64,000 nt of DNA from Marinobacter sp. JH2 (GCF_004353225.1 NZ_CP037934.1:1798001-1862000); one strand, 5' to 3'; counted from the stretch's first letter, positions 46,920 through 56,904 are shown. The notes: generated from the letters alone by a model not told the origin. Program-made: numbers and translations.

Positions 46920-47798
46920 TCAGTTACCCGCACTGCCTTGTTGAAGGTTTCGAATGAGCCGGCCTAAGGTTTGGGAAATCTCGCTCACTTTCGCTTGATT
47001 GGGTGCAAGCTGGAACAATCGTGAACCGTCCCGAGGGTCGTATATCCAGCAAGCGCCGACGACGGCCTGGCAATCCCAACGAGGCTGAGGATTCACACCA
47101 TAGACCGGTAGCGGGCTGGTTTTGCGCACCAATGTGCCGTCAATCTCTCGCTTCACTTGCTGGATAGTCAGTTCACTTCCATTAATCGTCACACGATATT
47201 GAATATCCGCTGGCCGGTCCAAGCGCACGACCGCCTTGTCTTTACGCCAACCATTGGCATCCAGCAAAGCGTTCAAGTGAATGGTCAGTGCTTCCTGGTC
47301 GGTTTTGGCAAGATATAACTTGCGCAAAGTGTCTAGGTTTTCGCCACCGGCAGGCTCAATCACAGCCACAGGCTCTCGGGCGTTTACTTTACCTTCAACC
47401 AACGCACGGGCGTTGGCTTTACTTTGCTTTTCAATATCCGTAATCAACGTCAGCGACTGCTGATAATGCTTACCCTCCGCTCCGACGCGACTGACGTACC
47501 CTTCAAGGGCTGAGCGCGCTTCGTTAAAATGTTTGGCTTGCAACATAGCTCTGCCACGGTAATACAGATATTCCGCGGGCTTTTCGGCTTTCATGGTCTG
47601 GAGACGGTTTAGGTATTCCCCCGCCTCACTCCAATGCTCTGCGCTCACAGCTTCTTCGGCGGCCAGCATAAGCCGCCGAACTTCGTGCTCCGGCTCCAGT
47701 GCCTGAGCTGGCCCCGCGCACATCAAAAATGAAGAAACCACCAATCCAACAAGCCATGAATGGGCCACCGGCGTACACCGCTTTTGTGTTAACAACAT
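46920..47798 (-). CDS. exported TPR-like protein of unknown function
   Basis: I do not recognise this 292-residue protein. It has a signal peptide (about 1-34, ending PAQA-LE) and a helical region at 35-130 that reads like TPR repeats (EHWSEAGEYLNRLQ, EYLYYRGRAMLQAKHFNEAR). A C-terminal beta-rich domain (about 165-280) contains two cysteines in RWDCQAVVGACW that could form a disulfide. The ATG at 47798 follows AGGAG. It lies 4 bases after rmuC and is cotranscribed with it. Confidence 0.72.
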   Translation of the reverse strand: MLLTQKRCTPVAHSWLVGLVVSSFLMCAGPAQALEPEHEVRRLMLAAEEAVSAEHWSEAGEYLNRLQTMKAEKPAEYLYYRGRAMLQAKHFNEARSALEGYVSRVGAEGKHYQQSLTLITDIEKQSKANARALVEGKVNAREPVAVIEPAGGENLDTLRKLYLAKTDQEALTIHLNALLDANGWRKDKAVVRLDRPADIQYRVTINGSELTIQQVKREIDGTLVRKTSPLPVYGVNPQPRWDCQAVVGACWIYDPRDGSRLFQLAPNQAKVSEISQTLGRLIRNLQQGSAGN

Positions 47799-47802
47799 AC
47801 TT

Positions 47803-49257
47803 CTACTCCTGATGACTTTCGGTGTCGCTTGAAATCGTGTCTGCTGACTCTGGTTCATAACGCGATTCGGGTTCTTCCCCACTCTCAACATCGTCAGTAT
47901 CCACCTCGGCTTGATCAACAATGCTTTTCGGCAGTTCCTTCTTCACCCGAACACCCAATTCCACAAACCGGTTAGCCTGAGAGATTAGATTACCACGGCC
48001 TCGGGTCAGGGTATTCATCGCATTATCGTACGTACCCTGTGCCGTGTGCAGCTGGCTGCCAAGTCGCTCCATGGCTTCCACAAACACTCGCAACTTATCG
48101 TAAACTGCACCCGCGCGATCAGCGATACGGCGCGCATTCTGGCTTTGCCGCTCGTAACGCCAAATGTTCTCAATGGTGCGCAACGTCGCCAACAAAGTGG
48201 TAGGTGTCACCACAATAATCTTTCTCTCGAACGCTTCAGCGAACAAGTTATCATCTTGCTGAAAAGCAGCAACAAACGCGGGTTCAATGGGCATAAACAA
48301 GAGCACGAAGTCAGGCGAATGCAACCCGTGGAGCTGGCTATAATCCTTCTCGCTCAGGGTACGGATATGATTTCTCACCGCGTCAACGTGTTGTTTCAAG
48401 GCTTGTTCTCGCGCCTGATCATCCTCGGAGATCACCCATTGCTGGTAGGCCACCAATGAAACTTTTGAATCAACCACCAGATTACGCTGGTCTGGCAAAT
48501 GAACGATTACATCCGGACGCAAGAGCTGATTATCGTTGTCCCGGTAGCTACCCTGGGTTTCGTACTCAATCCCTTTGCGTAAACCAGAACGTTCTAGCAC
48601 TCGCTCAAGAATCAATTCTCCCCAGTTACCCTGCACCTTCTTATCGCCCTTCAGCGCTTTCGTCAGATTAGCTGCTTCCTCGGTAATCTGACGGTTCAAA
48701 TCCTGCAGCGATTTGATTTCGCTGCGCAGGGCTTGGCGGTCTCGGGTTTCAGTGGTGTAAACATCTTCTACCCGTTTGCGGAAATCCTGAAGCTGATCCC
48801 GGAACGGATTCAACAAAGAGTCCAAACTGGTTTTCGATTGCTGACTGAAGCGCTCGCTTTTCTGATCGAAAATACGATTGGCAAGGTTCTCGAATTCCTG
48901 CTTAAGGCTGTCCCGGTTTTTTTCCAACAACTCCAGCTTTTCACTGGCGTTCCGGCGCTCCTTGTCCAGCGTAACCTGCTGCTCACGCAGATCGGCCTTG
49001 AGAGCTGCAACTTGATCCCGCCAGTTGTCCACGGCAATTTCCAGCTTATCCGCACGCGCCTGTTTTTCCACCAAGGCCGATTCCAGATGCTTAACTTGCT
49101 GGTCGTGAAGCGCTTGGGCTCGCTGAGCAGCATTTAACCGCGATGTTCTGTTCACCAACAGGCCCATCAGAGCGCAACAAACGGCCAGCAGAACCACACT
49201 CCCTCCGAGTACGATCTCCGGGTTAACTGTACTGAATTGAGCGAATCTCTCTAACAC
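47803..49257 (-). CDS. rmuC: DNA recombination protein RmuC
   Basis: The 484-residue protein has a membrane helix (about 15-35, IVLGGSVVLLAVCCALMGLL), a long coiled coil (about 40-170) and a nuclease-like RmuC domain (about 190-440) with the family signature KVQGNWGELILERVLERSGL, GSYRDNDNQLLRPDVIVHLP and the VDSKVSL motif. RmuC limits inversion at short repeats. I chose GTG 49257 because AGGAG lies 9 bases upstream; an ATG at 49278 has no ribosome site. Confidence 0.92.
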   Translation of the reverse strand: MLERFAQFSTVNPEIVLGGSVVLLAVCCALMGLLVNRTSRLNAAQRAQALHDQQVKHLESALVEKQARADKLEIAVDNWRDQVAALKADLREQQVTLDKERRNASEKLELLEKNRDSLKQEFENLANRIFDQKSERFSQQSKTSLDSLLNPFRDQLQDFRKRVEDVYTTETRDRQALRSEIKSLQDLNRQITEEAANLTKALKGDKKVQGNWGELILERVLERSGLRKGIEYETQGSYRDNDNQLLRPDVIVHLPDQRNLVVDSKVSLVAYQQWVISEDDQAREQALKQHVDAVRNHIRTLSEKDYSQLHGLHSPDFVLLFMPIEPAFVAAFQQDDNLFAEAFERKIIVVTPTTLLATLRTIENIWRYERQSQNARRIADRAGAVYDKLRVFVEAMERLGSQLHTAQGTYDNAMNTLTRGRGNLISQANRFVELGVRVKKELPKSIVDQAEVDTDDVESGEEPESRYEPESADTISSDTESHQE

Positions 49258-49511
49258 TGACCGTAACTCCTGAAACATGCATCGGGTTAATCTAGGCAAC
49301 CATCAACCGCCGAAGCCTGACAGTCTAACCCAGAGACCTGTTTGGTGGGGAAATTGGAAAAGCACCTCAACAGCAGCCTCGACTGCTTGGCATTTAACAC
49401 AATTCACTGAAGTCGCTCTAGACGCAGGATGCAAATTCATCTAAAAAGAATGAAAACGCCGTTCACTTTTAGATGGCAAACCAGCTAAATGCTCACCTCC
49501 AGGATAAGAGC

Positions 49512-49895
49512 ATGTTAAAAGAACTTTGGAGAAAACTAGGCTCAGAATTTCTACAAACCAATGAGCCTGAAGTAGATGACTGTTGGGCCCAAGGTCAAGC
49601 GGCTGAGCGACGTAGTGGCGCAAAAATGATGCCTCACATCACCCATACTGGCGAATTTCATCTCGAACGGCTTAACCAGCTGATACGCAACCGTTACGAT
49701 CACACCTTTACCGCACCTGATAACCCTGCCGCGAATGACGAAACACTGAAAGATGTCATCAGCTATGCCTCACGCATTCAGGATCAAGACATCCAGCGTG
49801 AATTGCTCCTGTTCTACCTCAATTGCTCACCGGTGATTCAAGAATACTTGCGATCCCAAACCACCCTCGGAACGGGTTCATTTCTTTGCAAATAA
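49512..49895 (+). CDS. conserved-looking small protein of unknown function
   Basis: I do not recognise this 127-residue protein. It has no signal or membrane segment. It has an acidic N-terminal part and a helical second half (LKDVISYASRIQDQDIQREL) ending in LFYLNCSPVIQEYLRSQ. AGGA precedes ATG 49512 by 7 bases, and codon use is ordinary, so it is probably real. No operon partner is apparent. Confidence 0.6.
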   Translation: MLKELWRKLGSEFLQTNEPEVDDCWAQGQAAERRSGAKMMPHITHTGEFHLERLNQLIRNRYDHTFTAPDNPAANDETLKDVISYASRIQDQDIQRELLLFYLNCSPVIQEYLRSQTTLGTGSFLCK

Positions 49896-50032
49896 GCCCG
49901 CGCCTTAACCATCTGTAAAGGCGCAGAACATTCCGGTTGCTGTATACTCACGTTCCCGAACGAAAACACAATGAAGGCTGACCGGAAAAACTCCACGACC
50001 GGTTTATCGCTCAGTCAATTCAGGGGATATAC

Positions 50033-50836
50033 ATGGGTGACAGGTTCTTCAAACCTCGACCAATAATTGCTTTCGGTATGACAGCGCTTATTCTGGCTCT
50101 ATCCGGATGTAGCGCCGACCAATACTTCATGGTTCCCAAGGAAGGGGTCGACGATATGCGTGCCTCGCTAAACAATCAGCGAGCCACACTCGTAACGATG
50201 GAAAATAACGCCGGCGTACGTCACAAACAAATGCTGGACGACCAACAGCAATCCACACAAACGATTCTGGACGCCATAGCCACTCAGGTTGAAAAACCTA
50301 GCTGCCCCCCGGTTGTGCAGCGCAGTTGCCCCTCTGTCCCCAAAGATCCCGGCCGAGCAGACCGCCTGAAAGGCAAAGTTGTCGTAGGGGAAGTCGAGAA
50401 GTTATACCTGGCGGACTCCGACACGGTTTACACCGCCCGTATCGACAGTGGTGCTGAGACTTCGTCAATACACGCCCGAAACGTTAAGCGGTTTGAACGC
50501 GATGGCGGCAACTGGGTCAGATTTGAAGTCCCGGTTCCTGGTACATCGGCTGAAGAGTGGGTGACTCTGGAGAAAGAAATCTCCCGCCGAGTCAAAATCA
50601 TACAATCCGCCGCTGATGAGGCGGAGCGGCGCGTTGTAGTGGAGCTTCAATTCGCCATTGGCGACCATGAGCAAGTTGCCGAATTTACACTCGCAGATCG
50701 GACAAACCTTACCTACGAAGTGTTAATTGGCCGTAATGTTTTGAGAGATGTCATGTTGATTGATGTCGGCAAAGAGTTCGCTACCGAACTCCCTAAAAGC
50801 TACCTCAACAAAGCCCCTAAGGGAGATGACGCATGA
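50033..50836 (+). CDS. retropepsin-like (ATP-dependent zinc protease family) lipoprotein
   Basis: The 267-residue lipoprotein has lipobox LSGC with C26. A linker to about 105 contains two cysteine pairs (PSCPP, RSCPS). A retropepsin-like domain of PF05618 type follows, with the active-site-like motif R-I-D138-S-G-A-E-T. That D-S/T-G motif is the aspartic-protease hallmark, so the database name zinc protease is doubtful. It overlaps the next gene by 4 bases (ATGA) and is part of a three-gene unit with a 7TM protein and an ATP-grasp ligase. Placement is periplasmic. Confidence 0.87.
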   Translation: MGDRFFKPRPIIAFGMTALILALSGCSADQYFMVPKEGVDDMRASLNNQRATLVTMENNAGVRHKQMLDDQQQSTQTILDAIATQVEKPSCPPVVQRSCPSVPKDPGRADRLKGKVVVGEVEKLYLADSDTVYTARIDSGAETSSIHARNVKRFERDGGNWVRFEVPVPGTSAEEWVTLEKEISRRVKIIQSAADEAERRVVVELQFAIGDHEQVAEFTLADRTNLTYEVLIGRNVLRDVMLIDVGKEFATELPKSYLNKAPKGDDA

Positions 50837-52350
50837 CCGTGAGGTCCCGCATTCCATTTTATGTTGCTGTATTTCTTCTCATCACCGCGGGGCTCTCCGT
50901 TGCAACGTGGCGGCATTTCGAAATGGGCATCCCGTGGATGACCGGTGAACAGCAACCGGTATGGATGGTTGAAGCCCGAGTGGACTTCCAAGGGTATGGT
51001 GACTCTGCACAGGTTAACTTACATGTGCCACAACAACCTCCTGGCTTCCGTATTTTAACCGAGCAGGCAGCATCACCTGGTTACGGCTTTTCTATTCTCG
51101 AGAACAACGGCGGCCGACGCGCGGAATGGACCAAACGAGAAGTGGCCGGCCCGCAAACGCTCTACTTCAAAACCCAATTCGTTCCTGATGAAACGATCGT
51201 TCAACAACCTCCGACCCGTGTGCCGAAGCCCTATACGGTCTTTTGGGAAGAACCCCAAGCAACCGCCGTAAGAGAGCTGCTGAACCAAGCAACAGAGCGA
51301 TCAAGCTCTCCGGAAAGTCTGACCCGGGAACTGATCACACTGATGCAACCGGATAACCGCACGCAAAATTCCACCATGCTGGTCTCTGATGAAAACTACC
51401 TTCAGGTATTGGTTCGCATGCTTAACCATGCGGGCATCGCGGCTCGCACAGCGGATGCCTTGAAACTTGAAGATGCTCGTCGGCGCCAGCATCTTGTGCC
51501 CTTCCTTCAAATATTCAATGGCGAGCGCTGGCTGACGTTTGATCCGCGCACGGCTGAGCAAGGCGTACCAGAAAACCTTCTGCTTTGGCGTCAGGGTTCT
51601 GAGTCGCTGCTCGATGTAGTCGGTGGCGACACCTCCCAGGTGAGTTTTTCCATGCTCCGCCAAACCATCCCCGCTCTGCAGCTAGCAGCGCGTGAAGCGG
51701 CCTCGAATGGACTGAGTGCTCTAAGCTTCTACCAGCTTCCCATTGAAGAGCAGAGTATGTTCCGGATGCTCCTGCTGCTGCCGATCGGAGCATTAATGGT
51801 CGCGTTCATGCGCATGGTGATCGGCATTCGCACCTCAGGTACCTTCATGCCGGTGCTGATTGCCGTCGCTTTTGTCCAAACCACTTTGGTGCCCGGGCTG
51901 ATCGCTTTTCTGTCCGTTGTTGCCATCGGGCTGCTGCTCAGAGGCTATCTATCAAGCCTGAACCTGCTGCTCGTTTCCAGAATCTCAGCCCTGATCATTC
52001 TGGTGATATTCATTACTGCGGGTTTGAGCATCGTCGGATACCAAATGGGCTTTAATACCGGCATGACCGTCACCTTCTTCCCTACGGTGATCATAGCGTG
52101 GACCATCGAACGCATGTCGATCCTCTGGGAAGAAGAAGGTCCTCGGGAGGTTGTTGTTCAAGGTGCAGGCAGTCTGTTCGTTGCCATTTGCGCCTACCTT
52201 GCCATGAGCAGACCTCTGGCCGGTCATTTGACCTTTAACTTCCCCGAGCTTCATCTCGTCATCCTGGGGCTGATTTTGCTGATGGGCCAATACACCGGCT
52301 ACAAACTCAGCGAGCTTCGTCGATTCAACCCGATGAAGGCCTACGACTAA
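50833..52350 (+). CDS. 7TM membrane protein with inactive transglutaminase-like domain
   Basis: The 505-residue protein has an N-terminal helix (about 7-27) and a periplasmic region (about 40-300) that reads like a transglutaminase-fold domain without the Cys-His-Asp triad. The C-terminal membrane domain has several helices (about 308-500), including FRMLLLLPIGALMVAFMRMV. It is the middle gene of the three-gene unit and would link the periplasmic protease to the cytoplasmic ligase. Biochemical role unknown. Confidence 0.85.
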   Translation: MTVRSRIPFYVAVFLLITAGLSVATWRHFEMGIPWMTGEQQPVWMVEARVDFQGYGDSAQVNLHVPQQPPGFRILTEQAASPGYGFSILENNGGRRAEWTKREVAGPQTLYFKTQFVPDETIVQQPPTRVPKPYTVFWEEPQATAVRELLNQATERSSSPESLTRELITLMQPDNRTQNSTMLVSDENYLQVLVRMLNHAGIAARTADALKLEDARRRQHLVPFLQIFNGERWLTFDPRTAEQGVPENLLLWRQGSESLLDVVGGDTSQVSFSMLRQTIPALQLAAREAASNGLSALSFYQLPIEEQSMFRMLLLLPIGALMVAFMRMVIGIRTSGTFMPVLIAVAFVQTTLVPGLIAFLSVVAIGLLLRGYLSSLNLLLVSRISALIILVIFITAGLSIVGYQMGFNTGMTVTFFPTVIIAWTIERMSILWEEEGPREVVVQGAGSLFVAICAYLAMSRPLAGHLTFNFPELHLVILGLILLMGQYTGYKLSELRRFNPMKAYD

Positions 52351-52351
52351 T

Positions 52352-53299
52352 ATGAACTGGATTTCCCCACGCAGACTGAACCGGATCGGGATGCTGAACA
52401 TGAACCGGCGCAATGTGGATTACATTGCCCAGTACAATGACCGTTCTTCGTATCCTCTGGTCGATAACAAACTGAAGACCAAGCTGGCCGTTGGCGAGTA
52501 CGATGTTAAAACTCCAAAGCTTCTTCAGGTAGTCCGCCAACAACACGAGATCTCCCACTTTCGGGAAATGGCCGAGGACCTTTCTGGATTCGCCATAAAA
52601 CCCGCCAAAGGCTCGGGAGGAAAGGGCATCACGGTAATCACAGGGCGAGATGGCGACGACTTCGTTAAAGCGTCTGGAGCCCGAATTCCCGTTGCCATGC
52701 TGGAGCGACACTTAACGAACATCTTGGCGGGACTTTACTCGCTAGCCGGCACACCAGATGTTGCGATTGTTGAAGATTTGGTGGAGTCCTCTCCCGATCT
52801 AGCCAAGTACTCATTTCAGGGCGTCCCCGACATTCGCATTATCGTGTTTCAGGGCTATCCCATCATGGCCATGCTGAGACTCGCCACCAAGGCATCCGAT
52901 GGCAAAGCAAACCTGCACCAAGGCGCCGTCGGTGTCGGCCTGGATCTCGGAACTGGCCGAAGTTTGAACGCCGTTCAGTTTAATCGCCCGATTACGCTCC
53001 ACCCGGACACTGGGCTGGCGCTTGAGAACATACAGATTGAATCTTGGGAGAACATGCTGGAAATGGCCGCCCGCTGTTATGAAGCGACAGGCCTGGGCTA
53101 TATGGGCGTGGATTTAGTGGTCGATGCACACCAAGGCCCTTTGCTTCTCGAACTAAACGCCCGCCCCGGCTTGGCAATTCAGATGGCAAACGGCTGCGGA
53201 CTGATGCCGCGCTTAAATGCCATCGAGGGATTAAAGCGCCCTCATTTCAGCCCGCGTGAACGTACACAGTTTGCGATGAAGAGCTTCAGCCGAATGTAA
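52352..53299 (+). CDS. RimK-like alpha-L-glutamate ligase-related ATP-grasp protein
   Basis: The 315-residue cytoplasmic protein has ATP-grasp motifs: AIKPAKGSGGKGITVI for ATP binding, IRIIVFQGYPIMAMLRLATK, and DLVVDAHQGPLLLELNARPG for Mg. This is the alpha-L-glutamate ligase-related family. Such enzymes attach an amino acid or similar amine to a carboxylate with ATP. It starts one base after the 7TM stop and is followed by a strong terminator. The substrate is unknown. Confidence 0.88.
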   Translation: MNWISPRRLNRIGMLNMNRRNVDYIAQYNDRSSYPLVDNKLKTKLAVGEYDVKTPKLLQVVRQQHEISHFREMAEDLSGFAIKPAKGSGGKGITVITGRDGDDFVKASGARIPVAMLERHLTNILAGLYSLAGTPDVAIVEDLVESSPDLAKYSFQGVPDIRIIVFQGYPIMAMLRLATKASDGKANLHQGAVGVGLDLGTGRSLNAVQFNRPITLHPDTGLALENIQIESWENMLEMAARCYEATGLGYMGVDLVVDAHQGPLLLELNARPGLAIQMANGCGLMPRLNAIEGLKRPHFSPRERTQFAMKSFSRM

Positions 53300-53318
53300 C
53301 AAGTACTCGCTCAGACAT

Positions 53319-53354
53319 AAAAAAACCGGAGCCTATTAAGCTCCGGTTTTTTTT
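53319..53354. terminator. bidirectional terminator
   Basis: AACCGGAGC and GCTCCGGTT form a 9-bp stem with A- and T-runs on both sides; it serves the ATP-grasp gene on the plus strand and the BCCT gene on the minus strand. Confidence 0.93.
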
Positions 53355-53371
53355 ATACCCAACTTAGCCGA

Positions 53372-54964
53372 TCAGAGCATTTCGCCCCGCTGAATCAGCA
53401 GTTTCCGCTCTTGGGTAAGTCCCTTGAGCAAGCCCCACGTCATGATCAGCAAAATCAATGTAAACGGCAGGCCAGCACTAATCGCCACAGCCTGAATAGC
53501 CCCGAGTGCATCATCACCACCACCGAAGATCAACGCGGCCGCAATAGCACCCTCCATAACAACCCAGAACACACGCTGAGCGGTCGGAGCATCAGTTTTG
53601 CCACCAGCGGTGATGCTGTCGATAACCAGTGAACCGGAATCCGATGAGGTCACGAAGAACACCAGAACCAGAATGATGCCCACGAAGGAAATAATGCCTG
53701 TCAGCGGCAACCCTTCAAACATCTGGAAAGTTGCGAGCGACACATCCGTCAGGCCATTCTCTGCCAGCACACCCACGCCGTTCTGAATCTGCTCCAACGC
53801 AGTGCCGCCAAAGCCGCTCATCCAGACTGTCGTAATCACTGTCGGGATGATCAGCACCGCCGTCACAAACTCACGCACTGTACGGCCTTTAGAAACACGC
53901 GCGATAAACATACCTACGAACGGTGACCATGAAATCCACCAAGCCCAGTAGAATACGGTCCAGCCCTGCATCCACGCGGAGTCTTCACGGCCAAACGGAT
54001 TACTCAGAGGAACCACATTGGTCACGTAAGAAGAAGACGTGATCCAGATGGTTTCCAGAATCGTCATGGTGGGTCCGGCGAACAGAATAAAGAACAACAA
54101 CACACCCGCGGTGATCATGTTGATGTTACTCAATACTTTTACACCACCATCAAGGCCGCGCAGAACCGACATCAACGCCAGCGCGGTCACGCCCACAATA
54201 ATGGCCATTTGAATGTTGGTGCCCGCACCCACATCAAACAGATAGTTCAGCCCCGAAGCAGCTTGCTGCGCACCGAAGCCCAAAGACGTTGCCAGACCAA
54301 AAATGGTCGCAACCACCGCCAGCACATCAATGATATGACCCGGCCAGCCCCACACTCTGTCTTTCAGCAGCGGGAAGAAGGCGGAGCGAATGGTCAGCGG
54401 CATGTTCTTGTTAAAGGCAAAGAACGCCAGCGACAATGCAACAATGGCATAGATAGCCCAAGGGTGAAGACCCCAGTGGTACATCGTAGAACCCATGGCC
54501 AGATCGCGAGCGGCTTCGGTATTCGCCTCAACATTGAACGGTGTTTCATACCAACCGGTGTAGTACGCCACCGGCTCAGCCACGGCCCAGAACATAAGGC
54601 CTATACCCATGCCTGCAGCGAACAGCATGGCAAACCAAGAAATGCGGGTAAATTCAGGCTTCGCATCCTGACCACCCAAGCGAATTTTACCAACGGGCAT
54701 GAAGATGAGCGCCAAACTCACCACCACAAAAATGTTGGCGCTCAGCAGGAAGAACCAATCAAAACTGGCGATGATTCCCCACTTTGCCCCATCAAGCGTT
54801 TCCTTGGCCAAAGCCGGAAACATCAGCGTTCCTATAACAAACAGCACTACAATCACTGCAGTTACCGGGAACACCCAGTTATGCAGGTCCAGACCGAACG
54901 GATTGATATTATCCTGGCCTGCGACGTAGTCCGTCTGATATTCGTCTTTCACTACCTCGCCCAC
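53372..54964 (-). CDS. BCCT-family transporter (betaine/choline/carnitine)
   Basis: The 530-residue inner-membrane transporter has twelve helices and the BCCT signature GMGIGLMFWAVAEPVAYY and YWAWWISWSPFVGMFIARVS with the tryptophan-rich substrate region. It takes up compounds with a quaternary ammonium group such as glycine betaine. The start is GTG 54964 because AGGAGG lies 6 bases upstream. It could relate to the trimethylammonium chemistry of tmpA elsewhere in the window, but the genes are 50 kb apart. Confidence 0.92.
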   Translation of the reverse strand: MGEVVKDEYQTDYVAGQDNINPFGLDLHNWVFPVTAVIVVLFVIGTLMFPALAKETLDGAKWGIIASFDWFFLLSANIFVVVSLALIFMPVGKIRLGGQDAKPEFTRISWFAMLFAAGMGIGLMFWAVAEPVAYYTGWYETPFNVEANTEAARDLAMGSTMYHWGLHPWAIYAIVALSLAFFAFNKNMPLTIRSAFFPLLKDRVWGWPGHIIDVLAVVATIFGLATSLGFGAQQAASGLNYLFDVGAGTNIQMAIIVGVTALALMSVLRGLDGGVKVLSNINMITAGVLLFFILFAGPTMTILETIWITSSSYVTNVVPLSNPFGREDSAWMQGWTVFYWAWWISWSPFVGMFIARVSKGRTVREFVTAVLIIPTVITTVWMSGFGGTALEQIQNGVGVLAENGLTDVSLATFQMFEGLPLTGIISFVGIILVLVFFVTSSDSGSLVIDSITAGGKTDAPTAQRVFWVVMEGAIAAALIFGGGDDALGAIQAVAISAGLPFTLILLIMTWGLLKGLTQERKLLIQRGEML

Positions 54965-55231
54965 GTGGAGCCTCCTGGTTTTGGTGTGATGTCTGAAAAG
55001 TGCGTGATGGGCAGGTCGTTCCAACCTACCCCGAAATATTACAAGCACGTTATCCTATTACTTTGACCTCAAAACATCAAAGTGCGTCTTGTGTTACACC
55101 CACTTCAGGAATTATAGACCACGCAAAAATAACCGAAGCCTTATTCCCAACAATTTTCAGCAACTTGCCCACCTCTGGCCTCTCTGGCATATACTGGCCT
55201 TATCGACACTCCAAGCCCGCTTGAGGTATTC

Positions 55232-56875
55232 ATGGTTAAAACGACCACCTTCCCTTTTCGCTATTCCGCATACGCACTCAGCATCGCGGGATTGCTCATT
55301 TCGGTTCCGCTCTCAATATGGACAGGCTCAGGATACATCTTCCCCCTAATCTTTACCGCACTAACGGCTCTGGGCACCCGAGATATCCTTCAACGAAAAC
55401 ATACGGTTAGCCGAAACTACCCCATCATGGCGAACTTCCGTTACTTACTCGAATCCATAGGGCCCGAAATTCGCCAGTACTTCATCCAATCAGATACCGA
55501 GGAACGGCCCTTCTCGCGAGAGCAACGCACCATTGTGTATCAGCGGGCCAAAGGTGTACTGGATAAACGCCCGTTTGGCTCACAACTGTCAATGTACGAA
55601 GAAGGCTTTGAGTGGATGAATCATTCCCTCACGCCTACCAAACTGGCCTCCAATGACTTCCGGGCTGTGATCGGTAAGCGTTGCACAAAACCCTACAGCG
55701 CGAGCGTATTCAACATCTCCGCCATGAGTTTTGGCTCGCTATCAGCCAACGCCATACTGAGCCTTAACGCGGGTGCGCAAAAAGGCGGTTTTTACCATGA
55801 CACAGGGGAAGGCTCTATCTCTCGTTACCACAAAGAACCGGGAGGCGACTTGGTCTGGGAGATTGGTTCAGGCTACTTTGGTTGCCGTCATCCGGATGGC
55901 ACCTTCAGCCCGGAGCGATTCCAGGAGAACGCCGGCCTGGATCAGGTAAAAATGATAGAGGTCAAACTATCGCAGGGGGCAAAACCCGGTCACGGTGGCA
56001 TACTTCCCGCAGAAAAGGTCACGGCTGAAATTTCTGAAGCTCGCGGGGTACCAATGGGTGAAGATTGCGTGTCGCCTTCCAGCCACTCTGCGTTTTCCAC
56101 ACCGATCGAGCTGCTTGAGTTTATCGAGCAACTGCGAGAGCTTTCGGGGGGTAAACCGGTAGGCTTCAAACTTGCCATTGGGCACCCGTGGGAATGGTTT
56201 GCCATCGTTAAAGCCATGCTGAAAACCGGCAAGAAACCAGACTTCATCGTTGTCGATGGAGGCGAAGGTGGCACAGGTGCAGCCCCGCTGGAGTTCATTA
56301 ATCGTCTCGGCATGCCGCTGAACGAAGCTCTGCTACTGGTACATAACACTTTGGTTGGTGCCAACCTGCGCGATGACATAGCCTTAGGCGCGGCTGGCAA
56401 GATCACCTCCGCCTTCGATATAGCCCGAACTCTGGCCATGGGCGCTGACTGGTGCAACGCTGCGCGCGGCTATATGTTCGCATTGGGCTGCATCCAGGCC
56501 CTGAATTGCCACACTGGTCGGTGTCCATCGGGTGTTGCCACTCAAGACCCGCGCCGGGGCAACAAACTGGACGTGCCACTGAAAAGCGAGCGGGTGTATA
56601 ACTACCACACCAAAACACTTGATGCCCTCCAAAACCTACTGGAAGCCTCTGGCCTGAGCCACCCTTCCGAACTCGGGCCTGAGCACATTGTTCGGCGCGT
56701 ATCGAAAACCAAGGTCCAAAGCTATCTCGATCTATATCATTTTCTGGAACCGGGTATGTTGCTTGAGGGCGAAACTGGGCTAACCGTGTTTGATAAATAC
56801 TGGACGTGCGCGCAACCAAACACTTTTGAGCCACCGGAATTTATTCTGAAACTCAGAGAAACCAAATTGCGTTAA
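55232..56875 (+). CDS. FMN-binding glutamate-synthase-like protein with membrane anchor
   Basis: The 547-residue protein has two N-terminal hydrophobic segments (about 10-52) and a GltS-type FMN barrel. The barrel shows the GGEGGTGAAP loop and the iron-sulfur-like motif C420-IQALN-C426-HTGR-C431. It lacks the glutaminase and other domains of GltB, so the amidotransfer partner and real reaction are open. It is a monocistronic unit before tRNA-Pro. Confidence 0.87.
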   Translation: MVKTTTFPFRYSAYALSIAGLLISVPLSIWTGSGYIFPLIFTALTALGTRDILQRKHTVSRNYPIMANFRYLLESIGPEIRQYFIQSDTEERPFSREQRTIVYQRAKGVLDKRPFGSQLSMYEEGFEWMNHSLTPTKLASNDFRAVIGKRCTKPYSASVFNISAMSFGSLSANAILSLNAGAQKGGFYHDTGEGSISRYHKEPGGDLVWEIGSGYFGCRHPDGTFSPERFQENAGLDQVKMIEVKLSQGAKPGHGGILPAEKVTAEISEARGVPMGEDCVSPSSHSAFSTPIELLEFIEQLRELSGGKPVGFKLAIGHPWEWFAIVKAMLKTGKKPDFIVVDGGEGGTGAAPLEFINRLGMPLNEALLLVHNTLVGANLRDDIALGAAGKITSAFDIARTLAMGADWCNAARGYMFALGCIQALNCHTGRCPSGVATQDPRRGNKLDVPLKSERVYNYHTKTLDALQNLLEASGLSHPSELGPEHIVRRVSKTKVQSYLDLYHFLEPGMLLEGETGLTVFDKYWTCAQPNTFEPPEFILKLRETKLR

Positions 56876-56904
56876 TTGTTATGAAGAAAGTCGCCGGTCA
56901 CCTA

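Noticed and set aside
54209..55066. 285-codon plus-strand frame opposite the BCCT gene
   Set aside because: It mirrors the transporter gene and has no start context; the BCCT frame has a clear AGGAGG-GTG start.
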